DNA from: Spartinivicinus marinus
GTDB taxonomy: Bacteria; Pseudomonadota; Gammaproteobacteria; Pseudomonadales; Zooshikellaceae
Assembly (NCBI RefSeq): GCF_026309355.1
Contig: NZ_JAPJZK010000001.1
Coordinates: 744,001-808,000 of the forward strand
DNA: 64,000 bases
Direction of reading: 5' to 3'
Below the pieces are notes generated by a model. That model worked only from the letters and a program-made list of their open reading frames with translations, was not told the origin of the DNA and made no database searches. This document shows, piece by piece, positions 8,423 to 17,728 of the stretch. A program made the translations under genes and the position numbers. Within the stretch, counting starts at the first letter, position 1; each line of letters begins with the position of its first letter.

Positions 8423-10267
8423 TTACACTAACCCACGTATTTGTGTTTGATTATTAACCAGCTGTTGCGGTGTAAACTCTACTTTAACTTCTGTTCCATC
8501 ACTTTCGCAACGCCTTATGGTTAATGTCCCCTTCAAGCTATTGACCCGCTCTTGAATTATAATTAATCCATAGTGGTTAGGTTTATCAACATTCAAGTCT
8601 ATTCCTATACCATCATCTAAGATGGATAACTCAACCTGTTCATTTTCAGTTTCATGTATAGAAAGTGTTATCTCTGCAGCATTAGAGTGCCGAATAGCAT
8701 TTAATAAAGCCTCTCTCGCAATTTGTAAGCAATGGATCTCCTCATGTGCAGTTAAACGAAACTGCTGCAATCTATAGTCTAAATGTAATCGTATATGAGT
8801 TTGTTGTTGAAACTCTTCTACTGTTCCTTTTAATGCTTGCTCAAGCCCGGGGGCATCTATTTTCAAGCGAAAAGTACTGAGTAATTCTCGTAAATGTCGA
8901 TATGCAGCATTTAGTCCTTGCTGAACTTCATTTATTGTTTTTTCTAATACATCTGTATTGGCTTCAGACTGTAATAACTTTCTTAACCGAGCAACTTGTA
9001 ATTTTTGATAGGATAGAGATTGCGCTAATGAATCATGTAATTCCCTGGCAATAACAGCACGTTCACTCATCATCGCCAGTCGTGCTTTTTGTTCAATAAA
9101 CTGGTTATGATTACAGGCTGTCGCAACCATATCAGCAAATGCCTGTAATAGCTGTAGTTGCCAGTCTGTAATTGGTGTATTTATTTCGTTTTCTATTAAA
9201 AGCTCTCCATATTTACCTACTTGATTTTTAATATCCAAAGACATTAACTGAGACTGTTTTAAGTCGCCCTGAATCTCTCGCCTTTCTTTACAGCCTTCAC
9301 AATCTGGAAACTGACAAAATGGTGGTCGTTTAATTTGATCTGAAGATAAAATTTGGTTGAATGGCTCGCTATCATCCAGCTTCAAACAAACAGAAATTCG
9401 TTTTAACTCCGTTAATTGCTGTAAACGCTTTAAACATCTGATAATACTGGTTTGGAATTCTTGTGGAAAATCATTTAGCCAACGACTGGTTTCGTAAAGT
9501 GTTTCTAAGACTCTATTTGTTCTTTGTAATGTCGCTGTCTTCTGCTCTACTCGCTTTTCTAACTCGCTATTAAGCTGAGTAAGATGATCCAACATCTGAT
9601 TAAATGTATTACTAAGCAAACCTAACTCATCAGCACTTTGATAAGATGAGCGCTGGTTAAATCCTCCATCCCGTATAACACTTGCCGTTTGTACCAACTC
9701 TTTCAAAGGCACCATCAACCGTGCATGTAAATTATACATCGCGATAAAAATGACGAGTAAAGTCAAAAATAAAGTAACAACTTGAATCGCACGCAAAGTA
9801 TAAATTTTAGTCTCTGAGGCCACCTCAATATGTTTCACCAGTTCATTAATCTCATTAACGAACTTATCCACTTGCTGTAAATGAACGAAGTCAATGTCTT
9901 TGGTAAAATTATCCAATAACTGTGGCTTTAAACTCTGCCAACGATTGACAACCTCTCGATAGCTAACATTGACTTGCTGGTCCAACTGACTGGACACAAC
10001 ATGCTGCAATATGGGGTTTGATAATCGCTGCTCAAAATCATTAATAGCCTGTTTTACAGTTGATGGCTGCTCTTTTCTTTGCAACAACGCTACTATCCGA
10101 TAACTTTGCATTCGCAATGAGCCAGCTAAATTAATAGCATAACTGTCACCTTCTGCTGAATCAGCAATAATGACTGAGCTAATCATACTCACCAGCCCAA
10201 GCGTAACCACAGCAGCGAAAGCCACTCCTACTCGCGTCAATAAGCTATAATGTTTTTTTTCAACCAT
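8423..10267 (-). CDS. narX: Nitrate/nitrite sensor histidine kinase NarX
   Basis: This is a membrane sensor kinase of 614 residues. Visible in order are a first membrane segment, the periplasmic P-box for nitrate binding (YAINLAGSLRMQSYRI, about residues 39-54), a second membrane segment near 165-185, a HAMP linker, a coiled coil, a GAF-like region with a cysteine cluster (CQFPDCEGC), the HisKA_3 phosphoacceptor (ARELHDSLAQSLSYQ) and an HATPase domain (NAIRHSNA, DDGIGID). It phosphorylates NarL, encoded next to it. Divergent narK shares the upstream regulatory region. Confidence 0.93.
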   Translation of the reverse strand: MVEKKHYSLLTRVGVAFAAVVTLGLVSMISSVIIADSAEGDSYAINLAGSLRMQSYRIVALLQRKEQPSTVKQAINDFEQRLSNPILQHVVSSQLDQQVNVSYREVVNRWQSLKPQLLDNFTKDIDFVHLQQVDKFVNEINELVKHIEVASETKIYTLRAIQVVTLFLTLLVIFIAMYNLHARLMVPLKELVQTASVIRDGGFNQRSSYQSADELGLLSNTFNQMLDHLTQLNSELEKRVEQKTATLQRTNRVLETLYETSRWLNDFPQEFQTSIIRCLKRLQQLTELKRISVCLKLDDSEPFNQILSSDQIKRPPFCQFPDCEGCKERREIQGDLKQSQLMSLDIKNQVGKYGELLIENEINTPITDWQLQLLQAFADMVATACNHNQFIEQKARLAMMSERAVIARELHDSLAQSLSYQKLQVARLRKLLQSEANTDVLEKTINEVQQGLNAAYRHLRELLSTFRLKIDAPGLEQALKGTVEEFQQQTHIRLHLDYRLQQFRLTAHEEIHCLQIAREALLNAIRHSNAAEITLSIHETENEQVELSILDDGIGIDLNVDKPNHYGLIIIQERVNSLKGTLTIRRCESDGTEVKVEFTPQQLVNNQTQIRGLV

Positions 10268-10417
10268 AACTATATTCTAATATAGCTTTATTCTTAATCA
10301 GAATTAAGCTCAAGTATACTCTTTCCAAATAACCTAAATTTTCAGCTTTTAAAACATAGTGAGAATGATTTATATTTACTAACAATAAGAATTAAATCAC
10401 CCCTCTTTTGGCAATAG

Positions 10418-10424
10418 TACCTCT
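10418..10424. promoter_or_regulatory. Possible extra NarL heptamer
   Basis: TACCTCT matches the NarL heptamer consensus TACYYMT. The second half two bases later (AGAACAC) is degenerate. It lies about 90 bp upstream of the strong 7-2-7 site, between narX and narK. Confidence 0.4.
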
Positions 10425-10514
10425 TAAGAACACACATTGCTGTTTTTCTTCATTATTTTTCCAGGAAAACAAAAAAATTCTTATTTATCAGTAGGTTATA
10501 CCAATTTATCACCA

Positions 10515-10530
10515 TACCTCTAAAGAGGTA
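10515..10530. promoter_or_regulatory. NarL/NarP 7-2-7 operator upstream of narK
   Basis: TACCTCTaaAGAGGTA is a perfect inverted repeat and agrees at every position with the consensus TACYYMT-N2-AKRRGTA. It lies 37 bp upstream of the FNR box, the expected order for a nitrate- and anaerobiosis-activated promoter. Confidence 0.85.
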
Positions 10531-10567
10531 TACTCCCTAGTTAGACAACTTTCTACCAGAACAACTA

Positions 10568-10581
10568 TTGACCCTGGTCAA
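10568..10581 (+). promoter_or_regulatory. FNR/Anr-type box of the narK promoter
   Basis: TTGACcctgGTCAA is a symmetrical FNR-type site. It ends 57 bases before the narK ATG, which would place it near -41 of a promoter feeding narK. A strong Shine-Dalgarno (AAAGGAGG) precedes narK. Confidence 0.75.
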
Positions 10582-10638
10582 CTCAGCTTTCATTAACCTC
10601 ACCTAACTTCAGGGTATGTCGTCGTAAAGGAGGTTAAA

Positions 10639-11904
10639 ATGCTTAGCCATACCCAAAAGCAATGGTCAGTCCTTTCCATGAACACCGTGGCCTTTGCAGC
10701 AAACTTTGCTGTATGGACCATGTTCTCTATCATCGGAATAAAAATCAAACAGGAGTTGAATTTATCAGATACTGAGTTTGGTATTTTAGTCGCTACTCCT
10801 ATACTTACTGGCTCAATTACCCGTTTACCTCTAGGAATAATGACTGACCGCTTTGGTGGCCGGATTGTCTTTTTTATTCACATGTTATTGGTTGCCATAC
10901 CAACTTATGGTTTAGCTTTTGCCTCTGAATATTGGCAATACCTTGTCATTGGTTTATTTGTTGGCTTAGCAGGTGGCTCTTTTGCAATTGGTATCGCTTA
11001 TACCTCAGCCTGGTTTGAAAAAGAGCGTCAAGGCACTGCAATGGGAATATTTGGCGCTGGTAATGCCGGTGCAGCTATTACCAACTTGGTTGCTCCGATG
11101 ATTGTAGTTGCTTTAGGCTGGCGGGCAGTACCTCAAATTTACTCTATTGCAATGGTCATCATGGCCATCATTTTTTGGTTTTTCACTTTTAATGACCCGG
11201 CTCATGAAGAACGGAAAAAATCAGGTAAACATATTTCTTTAGCCGCTCAGCTAGCCCCATTAAAAGAAATTAGAGTTTGGCGGTTTGGTCTTTACTACTA
11301 TTTTGTTTTTGGGGGGTTTGTAGCCTTAGCACTATGGCTACCCAAATATTATGTCGGTGAATACGAATTAGATTTAAAAACAGCTTCCTTTATCACCATG
11401 TTATTTACCTTACCCTCTGGTGTTATCAGAGCTTTAGGTGGTTGGTTATCTGATAAGTTTGGTGCCCGCTCAATTAACTGGGCAGTTTTCTGGGTATCAT
11501 TAATTTGCTTATTCTTTGTATCTTACCCTCAAACTACCATGATTATTCACGGTATTGAGGGAGATGTACACTTTAAAGTGGGCCTTAATATCTGGGTATT
11601 TACAATTTTAGTGTTCCTTATTGGTATCGCCCAAGGTATTGGTAAAGCATCTGTCTATCGCATTATCCACGATTATTATCCAGCCAATATGGGGTCAGTC
11701 GGCGGCATGGTAGGCGTTCTTGGCGGCCTAGGTGGTTTCACCCTGCCTATTATTTTCGGCATAGCAAATGATTGGATCGGGGTACGCAGCTCCTGCTTTA
11801 TGGTGTTGTTTGCCATTGTCGCCATCTGCATGATTTTAATGAATATTGCTATTCGCAAGCTACGCAAAGCAGAAGGTTTAGAACTAGACGAGAGTGTTTA
11901 TTAA
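10639..11904 (+). CDS. narK: Nitrate transporter NarK1-type (MFS, NNP family)
   Basis: This inner-membrane major-facilitator protein takes up nitrate. Its 421 residues form about 12 hydrophobic segments. Visible family signs are the MFS loop DRFGGR after helix 2, arginine-bearing helices (ITRLPLG; GVIRALGGW) that line the nitrate site in NNP transporters, and the nitrate signature GAGNAGAAITN. Start choice is firm: AAAGGAGG lies 7 bases upstream. A second, longer NarK follows after 12 bp. In Paracoccus the two are fused into one protein; here they are separate genes. Confidence 0.92.
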   Translation: MLSHTQKQWSVLSMNTVAFAANFAVWTMFSIIGIKIKQELNLSDTEFGILVATPILTGSITRLPLGIMTDRFGGRIVFFIHMLLVAIPTYGLAFASEYWQYLVIGLFVGLAGGSFAIGIAYTSAWFEKERQGTAMGIFGAGNAGAAITNLVAPMIVVALGWRAVPQIYSIAMVIMAIIFWFFTFNDPAHEERKKSGKHISLAAQLAPLKEIRVWRFGLYYYFVFGGFVALALWLPKYYVGEYELDLKTASFITMLFTLPSGVIRALGGWLSDKFGARSINWAVFWVSLICLFFVSYPQTTMIIHGIEGDVHFKVGLNIWVFTILVFLIGIAQGIGKASVYRIIHDYYPANMGSVGGMVGVLGGLGGFTLPIIFGIANDWIGVRSSCFMVLFAIVAICMILMNIAIRKLRKAEGLELDESVY

Positions 11905-11916
11905 TAGGAGCACGAC

Positions 11917-13584
11917 ATGTCAGAGACTACTCATACATCCAACCCTCCCCCAGTTGCTGCTTCTAAAAGCGCAGACATTACTAACTGGGATGTTGAAAAT
12001 ACAGAGTTTTGGGAATCTACTGGCAAAAAAATTGCCAATAGAAACTTATGGATTTCCATTCCCAGTTTATTGTGCGGTTTTGCCGTATGGTTATACTGGG
12101 GCATCATTACGGTACAAATGCTAAATTTAGGGTTTCCCTTTGCAAAATCAGAACTATTTACTTTAATGGCCATTGCTGGTTTAACCGGCGCTACATTACG
12201 TATTCCTTCCAGCTTTTTTATCCGTTTAGCAGGTGGACGTAATACCATCTTTTTCACTACAGCTCTATTAATGTTACCCGCTTTAGGTACAGGGATAGCA
12301 TTACAATCCCAAGACACGCCACTTTGGGTATTTCAACTGCTAGCTTTATTATCAGGATTTGGTGGTGGTAACTTTGCTTCCTCCATGTCTAATATCAGCT
12401 ACTTTTTCCCTAAAAAAGTGCAAGGGTTAGCCTTGGGCCTAAATGCAGGTTTAGGTAATTTTGGTGTGACTACCATGCAAATCCTAGTACCATTAATGAT
12501 GACGTTTGGCGTCTTTGGTGCTTTAGGTGGTGATTCAATGACCCTGCAAAATACCTCTGGCACACTAATCGGCAAAATCCCTTCCGGGTCTGAAACCTGG
12601 ATTCAAAATGCTGGGTTTGTTTGGCTATTATTCTTAATTCCACTAGCCTTTGCTGGTTGGTTTGGAATGAATAACATTCGCACCCCTGAAGTATCACCTG
12701 ATATTGGCTCACCATTTAAAGCTTTTTCGATTATCACTTGCATGCTGTTAGTAGGCTTCATTACTGCCACTGTTGGTTTATGGTTAATATTGCCAGAAAG
12801 TGCTAATGGCTCCGGCTTTAATGTGCCAAAAGAAATTGTGCTGGTTATTGTTATTGCTTCAACTGTATTTCTACTAAAATTATTTCCAGGGGACATCAAG
12901 CAAAGCTTAACCCGCCAATATCAAATTTTTGGTCATCAACATACTTGGGTAATGAGTGTTATCTACACCATGACCTTTGGTTCTTTTATTGGATTTTCTG
13001 CAGCCTTTCCATTAGCGATTAAAGTGATTTTTGGTTACTCCCATGTTGCAGGTGCCGATGGTATTTTAACCCACGATACAGTTAACCCAAATGGCCCTTC
13101 TGCATTAATGTATGCCTGGATGGGGCCTTTTATTGGTGCCTTAATTCGTCCTGTAGGTGGTTGGATTGCTGACAAGGTCGGCGGCGCTTTCGTTACCCAA
13201 GTTGTATCGGTTGTGATGGTGCTCAGTGCAATAGGGGTTGCCTATTATATGAAAGCCGCTTATGCCTCTGCCACACCAGAAGAATACTTTGTTCCATTCT
13301 TTCTACTATTCTTAGTGTTATTTGCTGCGACAGGTATTGGTAATGGCTCCACCTTCCGAACCATTGCAATGGTATTTAATAAGGAACAAGCTGGCCCCGT
13401 TTTAGGTTGGACTTCTGCAGTGGCGGCTTATGGCGCATTTTATATTCCCAAAGTATTTGGTGAGCAAATTAAAGCAACCACCCCTGAATATGCATTATAT
13501 GGTTTTGCAGCTTTTTATGGCTTATGCATTTTGGTTAACTGGTGGTTTTATCTGCGACCAGGTGCTGAGCATAAAAACCCATAA
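11917..13584 (+). CDS. narK2: Nitrate/nitrite transporter NarK2-type (MFS, NNP family)
   Basis: This is the second MFS nitrate/nitrite porter, 555 residues, longer than NarK1 because of a hydrophilic N-terminal extension of about 40 residues and longer loops. Signature stretches are NAGLGNFGVTTMQ, the arginine-bearing TLRIPSSFF and the symmetric LIRPVGGWIADKVGG. By analogy with NarK1/NarK2 pairs one member works as proton-coupled nitrate importer and the other as nitrate/nitrite exchanger. It lies 12 bp after narK and is certainly co-transcribed. Confidence 0.9.
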   Translation: MSETTHTSNPPPVAASKSADITNWDVENTEFWESTGKKIANRNLWISIPSLLCGFAVWLYWGIITVQMLNLGFPFAKSELFTLMAIAGLTGATLRIPSSFFIRLAGGRNTIFFTTALLMLPALGTGIALQSQDTPLWVFQLLALLSGFGGGNFASSMSNISYFFPKKVQGLALGLNAGLGNFGVTTMQILVPLMMTFGVFGALGGDSMTLQNTSGTLIGKIPSGSETWIQNAGFVWLLFLIPLAFAGWFGMNNIRTPEVSPDIGSPFKAFSIITCMLLVGFITATVGLWLILPESANGSGFNVPKEIVLVIVIASTVFLLKLFPGDIKQSLTRQYQIFGHQHTWVMSVIYTMTFGSFIGFSAAFPLAIKVIFGYSHVAGADGILTHDTVNPNGPSALMYAWMGPFIGALIRPVGGWIADKVGGAFVTQVVSVVMVLSAIGVAYYMKAAYASATPEEYFVPFFLLFLVLFAATGIGNGSTFRTIAMVFNKEQAGPVLGWTSAVAAYGAFYIPKVFGEQIKATTPEYALYGFAAFYGLCILVNWWFYLRPGAEHKNP

Positions 13585-13687
13585 GACAGTACATAGATGA
13601 TATTTATGGTTAACCTTATGAAAACAGCAGTAAATAAATTAAATAGTATTCTTATCCCTTCACCTGAAGATAGCGCAAACGTTAATG

Positions 13688-13809
13688 GATATGAGGTGAT
13701 AGGGTATTCTGTAACTGCGATATGGATATCGCTTTAGCTCTTGATAGGCCAAGGATGGCCCTTCAAGAGCGGAGGAAGAATAGCCTGTTATACCATATCA
13801 AACACTAAA
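13688..13809 (+). repeat. Repeat family R1, copy A (partial, diverged)
   Basis: The core (for example TAGCTCTTGAT, TTCAAGAGCGG.GGAAGAAT) matches copies at 20885-21060 and 60688-60863 but lacks their terminal repeats. It contains an inner hairpin GCTCTTGA / TCAAGAGC and an outer stem. It occupies most of the 340-bp gap between narK2 and narG. Confidence 0.75.
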
Positions 13810-13924
13810 TTAGCTTTCTGTGCTCTTTTGAAATAAGAGTGGCTAAAAAGCAGATCAAGACGTTAACCATAATTGTGAATGCCTGAATAGTAGAAATAAG
13901 TTTGGCTACTATGGAGATAATAAA

Positions 13925-16900
13925 ATGAGTCTCTTACTTGATAGACTACAGTTCTTTAAGAAAAAAATCGGTGAATTTTCTGAAGGACATGGTGAAACAA
14001 CCAATGAAAGCCGTGCCTGGGAAAACAGTTATCGCCGTCGTTGGCAACATGATAAAATCGTTCGTTCCACTCACGGCGTAAATTGTACTGGCTCTTGTAG
14101 CTGGAAAATTTATGTAAAAGATGGATTGGTCACTTGGGAAACCCAACAAACTGATTACCCAAGAACTCGCCCCGATTTACCTAATCACGAACCACGTGGT
14201 TGCCCCAGAGGAGCAAGCTTTAGTTGGTATATTTATAGTGCTAACCGCCTTAAATACCCAAAAGTACGCAAACCACTATTAAAACTATGGCGAGAAGCAA
14301 GAAAAAATCAATCACCTGTAGCAGCATGGGAGTCCATTGTTTCAGACCCAGAAAAAACCAAACAATATAAAACTAAACGGGGTATGGGTGGGTTTGTTCG
14401 TTCATCCTGGGATGAAGTCAACGAAATTATTGCTGCGGCCAATGTTCATACAGCCAAAAAATATGGCCCTGATCGTATTATTGGCTTCTCCCCTATTCCT
14501 GCTATGTCAATGGTCTCTTATGCAGCGGGCTCACGTTACCTATCACTAATTGGTGGGGTTTGCATGAGCTTCTACGACTGGTATTGTGATTTGCCTCCAT
14601 CATCACCAATGACTTGGGGAGAACAAACTGACGTACCTGAATCGGCTGATTGGTATAACTCTAATTATATTATTGCCTGGGGTTCCAACGTACCACAAAC
14701 CCGTACCCCTGATGCTCACTTCTTTACTGAAGTCCGTTATAAAGGTGCCAAAACCGTTAGTATTACCCCAGACTATTCTGAGGTAGCTAAATTAACCGAT
14801 ATCTGGTTAAACCCCAAACAAGGGACTGACGCAGCATTAGGGATGGCTTTTGGTCATGTTATTTTAAAAGAATTTCATCTAGAAAAACCCAGCGAATATT
14901 TTACTGATTATGTTCGTCGTTATTCTGACATGCCCATGTTGGTCTTATTAGAAGAGCACGAAGGTAAAACCCTAAAGCCCACTCGCTTTGTAAGAGCATC
15001 AGATTTAACGGGCAACTTAGGCCAGGATAATAATCCTGAATGGAAAACCATTGCTTACGACGAAAATACTAATGAGCTCGTTTCGCCACAGGGTAGCATT
15101 GGCTATCGCTGGGGTGAACAAGGCAAATGGAATATAGAAAATAAAGAGGGCAAATCAGGAAAAGAGGTTAAACTGCAGCTTTCTCTTATCGATGGTCCAA
15201 AGAAAACAGTTGATGTTGCCTTCCCCCATTTTGCTGCTGACGAAAGCAATGAATATTGGAACTACTGCGAGCATGATGAAGTACTAGCACGCAAACTACC
15301 CTATAAAGAAATTAAACTCGCTAATGGCAAAAAAGCCAAAGTGGCTACTGTCTTTGATTTAACCATTGCCAATTATGGTATTGACCGTGGATTGGGTGGT
15401 GAAAATGTTGCTGCCAGTTACGATGATGACATTCCTTTTACCCCAGCCTGGCAAGAAAAAATCACTGGTGTTTCACGGGAAAAAGTTATTCAGGTGGCAA
15501 GGGAATTTGCAGATAACGCCGATAAAACCAAAGGCCGGTCAATGGTCATTGTTGGCGCCGCCATGAACCACTGGTATCACATGGATATGAATTATCGTAG
15601 TTTGATTAACATGCTGATTATGTGTGGTTGTGTTGGTCAAACTGGCGGAGGCTGGGCACATTATGTGGGTCAGGAAAAATTACGTCCACAAACAGGCTGG
15701 CAGCCACTCGCCTTTGGCTTAGATTGGAGCCGCCCTCCTCGCCATATGAACTCCACTTCTTTTTTCTATAATCACAGTTCACAGTGGCGTCACGAAAAAG
15801 TCAGTATCCACGAAGTACTTTCTCCATTAGTTGATCACAGCCAATGGCCAGAACATATGTTGGATTACAACATTAAGTCAGAACGGATGGGCTGGTTACC
15901 GAGCGCTCCACAATTAAATAAAAACCCGCTGGAAATAACTAAAGAAGCCGAACAAGCGGGCAAAGATCCAAAAGACTACTTAGTGGAACAGCTAAAATCT
16001 GGCAACATTCGTTTTGCTGCGGAACAACCTGATAATCCAAATAACTTTCCTCGCTGTCTATTTGTATGGCGTTCTAATTTACTGGGCTCTTCCGGTAAAG
16101 GCCATGAATATATGCTGAAGTATTTATTAGGCACCAAAAATGGCGTATTAAATGAAGACAATGCGACTCGTGATGGCATTATCCCTAAAGAAATCGACTT
16201 TGAAAAACAAGGTGTTGAAGGCAAATTGGATTTGGTAACAACGCTTGATTTCCGGATGTCTTCAACTGCCTTATATTCCGATATCGTCTTACCCACCGCA
16301 ACTTGGTATGAAAAGGATGATTTAAATACCTCCGATATGCATCCCTTTATTCACCCTTTATCAAAGGCGGTTGACCCTGCCTGGGAGGCACGCTCCGATT
16401 GGGACATATATAAAGGAATCGCAAAAGTTTTCTCTCAAGTCGCAGAAGGCGAACTGGGGGTAGAAAAAGATATTGTTACCGTACCGATGCTCCACGACAC
16501 TCCCGGAGAACTTTCCCAACCTTTTGAGGTGAAAGACTGGAAAAAAGGCGAGTGTGATCTGATTCCAGGAAAAACAGCCCCTAATATGATGGTGGTTGAA
16601 CGAGATTATCCCAATACCTATAAAAAATTCACTTCACTTGGTCCTTTGTTAGAAAAAACTGGTAATGGCGGTAAAGGGATTAGCTGGAATACCGATGAAG
16701 AAGTCGAGCTACTTCGACAGCTAAATTACAGTGTTAATGAAGAAGGTGTCAGCAAAGGACAACCACAAATTAATACGGCAGTTGATGCTGCAGAAGTGAT
16801 TTTAAGCTTAGCCCCAGAAACCAATGGTAATGTGGCAGTAAAAGCCTGGGATGCCCTTGGTCAATTCACCGGACGTAATCATAAACACTTAGCTGAGCCC

Positions 16901-17701
16901 AAGCATGAAGAAAAAATTCGCTTTAGGGATGTACAAGCTCAACCCAGAAAAATTATTTCTTCTCCTACCTGGTCTGGCTTAGAGTCTGAGCATGTGAGTT
17001 ATAACGCAGGTTATACCAATGTTCATGAATTAATCCCTTGGCGAACCATTACTGGCCGGCAACAGTTTTACCAAGACCATTTATGGATGCAAGCCTTTGG
17101 TGAACAAATGGTTTCTTATCGGCCGCCAATCTGTACCAAAACGGTCGACTTTGTAAAAGGCAAACACACCAATGGCAATAAAGAAATTGTTCTAAACTGG
17201 ATTACCCCTCACCAAAAATGGGGGATCCACAGCACCTACTCTGACAATTTAATTATGCTCACTCTAAATCGTGGCGGTCCGATTATTTGGTTGAGTGAAT
17301 TAGATGCAACTGAAGCTGGCATCGAAGATAACGATTGGGTAGAGATATTTAATGCCAATGGTGCTATTGCCTGTCGAGCAGTGGTTTCTCAACGGGTAAA
17401 ACAAGGCATGGTGATGATGTATCACGCCCAAGAACGAATTGTGAATGTACCTGGCTCTGAAGTAACTGGCACGCGTGGTGGACACCATAACTCAGTGACT
17501 CGGGTGGTACTCAAACCAACCCATATGATTGGTGGCTATGCACAACAAGCTTATGGTTTTAACTATTACGGCACTGTTGGTTGTAACCGTGATGAATTTG
17601 TGGTGGTTAGAAAAATGGCAAAAGTCGATTGGTTGGATGGCCCATCAGGTCATGAGTTACCACAACCTCTTTCCAATAACGATATAGCTGAACAACCATA
17701 G
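13925..17701 (+). CDS. narG: Respiratory nitrate reductase alpha subunit NarG
   Basis: NarG is the cytoplasmic catalytic subunit reducing nitrate to nitrite at a bis-MGD molybdenum cofactor. It has 1258 residues, a typical length. The N-terminal FS0 cluster ligands are visible as HGVNCTGSCSWK with a later Cys in RGCPRG. The segment YDWYCDLPPSSPMTWGEQ followed by TDVPESADW carries the aspartate that ligates molybdenum in E. coli NarG. The start ATG follows GGAG by 8 bases. It begins the narGHJI operon after repeat copy A. Confidence 0.97.
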   Translation: MSLLLDRLQFFKKKIGEFSEGHGETTNESRAWENSYRRRWQHDKIVRSTHGVNCTGSCSWKIYVKDGLVTWETQQTDYPRTRPDLPNHEPRGCPRGASFSWYIYSANRLKYPKVRKPLLKLWREARKNQSPVAAWESIVSDPEKTKQYKTKRGMGGFVRSSWDEVNEIIAAANVHTAKKYGPDRIIGFSPIPAMSMVSYAAGSRYLSLIGGVCMSFYDWYCDLPPSSPMTWGEQTDVPESADWYNSNYIIAWGSNVPQTRTPDAHFFTEVRYKGAKTVSITPDYSEVAKLTDIWLNPKQGTDAALGMAFGHVILKEFHLEKPSEYFTDYVRRYSDMPMLVLLEEHEGKTLKPTRFVRASDLTGNLGQDNNPEWKTIAYDENTNELVSPQGSIGYRWGEQGKWNIENKEGKSGKEVKLQLSLIDGPKKTVDVAFPHFAADESNEYWNYCEHDEVLARKLPYKEIKLANGKKAKVATVFDLTIANYGIDRGLGGENVAASYDDDIPFTPAWQEKITGVSREKVIQVAREFADNADKTKGRSMVIVGAAMNHWYHMDMNYRSLINMLIMCGCVGQTGGGWAHYVGQEKLRPQTGWQPLAFGLDWSRPPRHMNSTSFFYNHSSQWRHEKVSIHEVLSPLVDHSQWPEHMLDYNIKSERMGWLPSAPQLNKNPLEITKEAEQAGKDPKDYLVEQLKSGNIRFAAEQPDNPNNFPRCLFVWRSNLLGSSGKGHEYMLKYLLGTKNGVLNEDNATRDGIIPKEIDFEKQGVEGKLDLVTTLDFRMSSTALYSDIVLPTATWYEKDDLNTSDMHPFIHPLSKAVDPAWEARSDWDIYKGIAKVFSQVAEGELGVEKDIVTVPMLHDTPGELSQPFEVKDWKKGECDLIPGKTAPNMMVVERDYPNTYKKFTSLGPLLEKTGNGGKGISWNTDEEVELLRQLNYSVNEEGVSKGQPQINTAVDAAEVILSLAPETNGNVAVKAWDALGQFTGRNHKHLAEPKHEEKIRFRDVQAQPRKIISSPTWSGLESEHVSYNAGYTNVHELIPWRTITGRQQFYQDHLWMQAFGEQMVSYRPPICTKTVDFVKGKHTNGNKEIVLNWITPHQKWGIHSTYSDNLIMLTLNRGGPIIWLSELDATEAGIEDNDWVEIFNANGAIACRAVVSQRVKQGMVMMYHAQERIVNVPGSEVTGTRGGHHNSVTRVVLKPTHMIGGYAQQAYGFNYYGTVGCNRDEFVVVRKMAKVDWLDGPSGHELPQPLSNNDIAEQP

Positions 17702-17728
17702 CCTGAAGATGTGTGAGGAGAGCCTAAA

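Noticed and set aside
13585-13924. Hidden gene between narK2 and narG
   Set aside because: The gap is filled by repeat copy A and the narG leader; no ORF with a start site is present.
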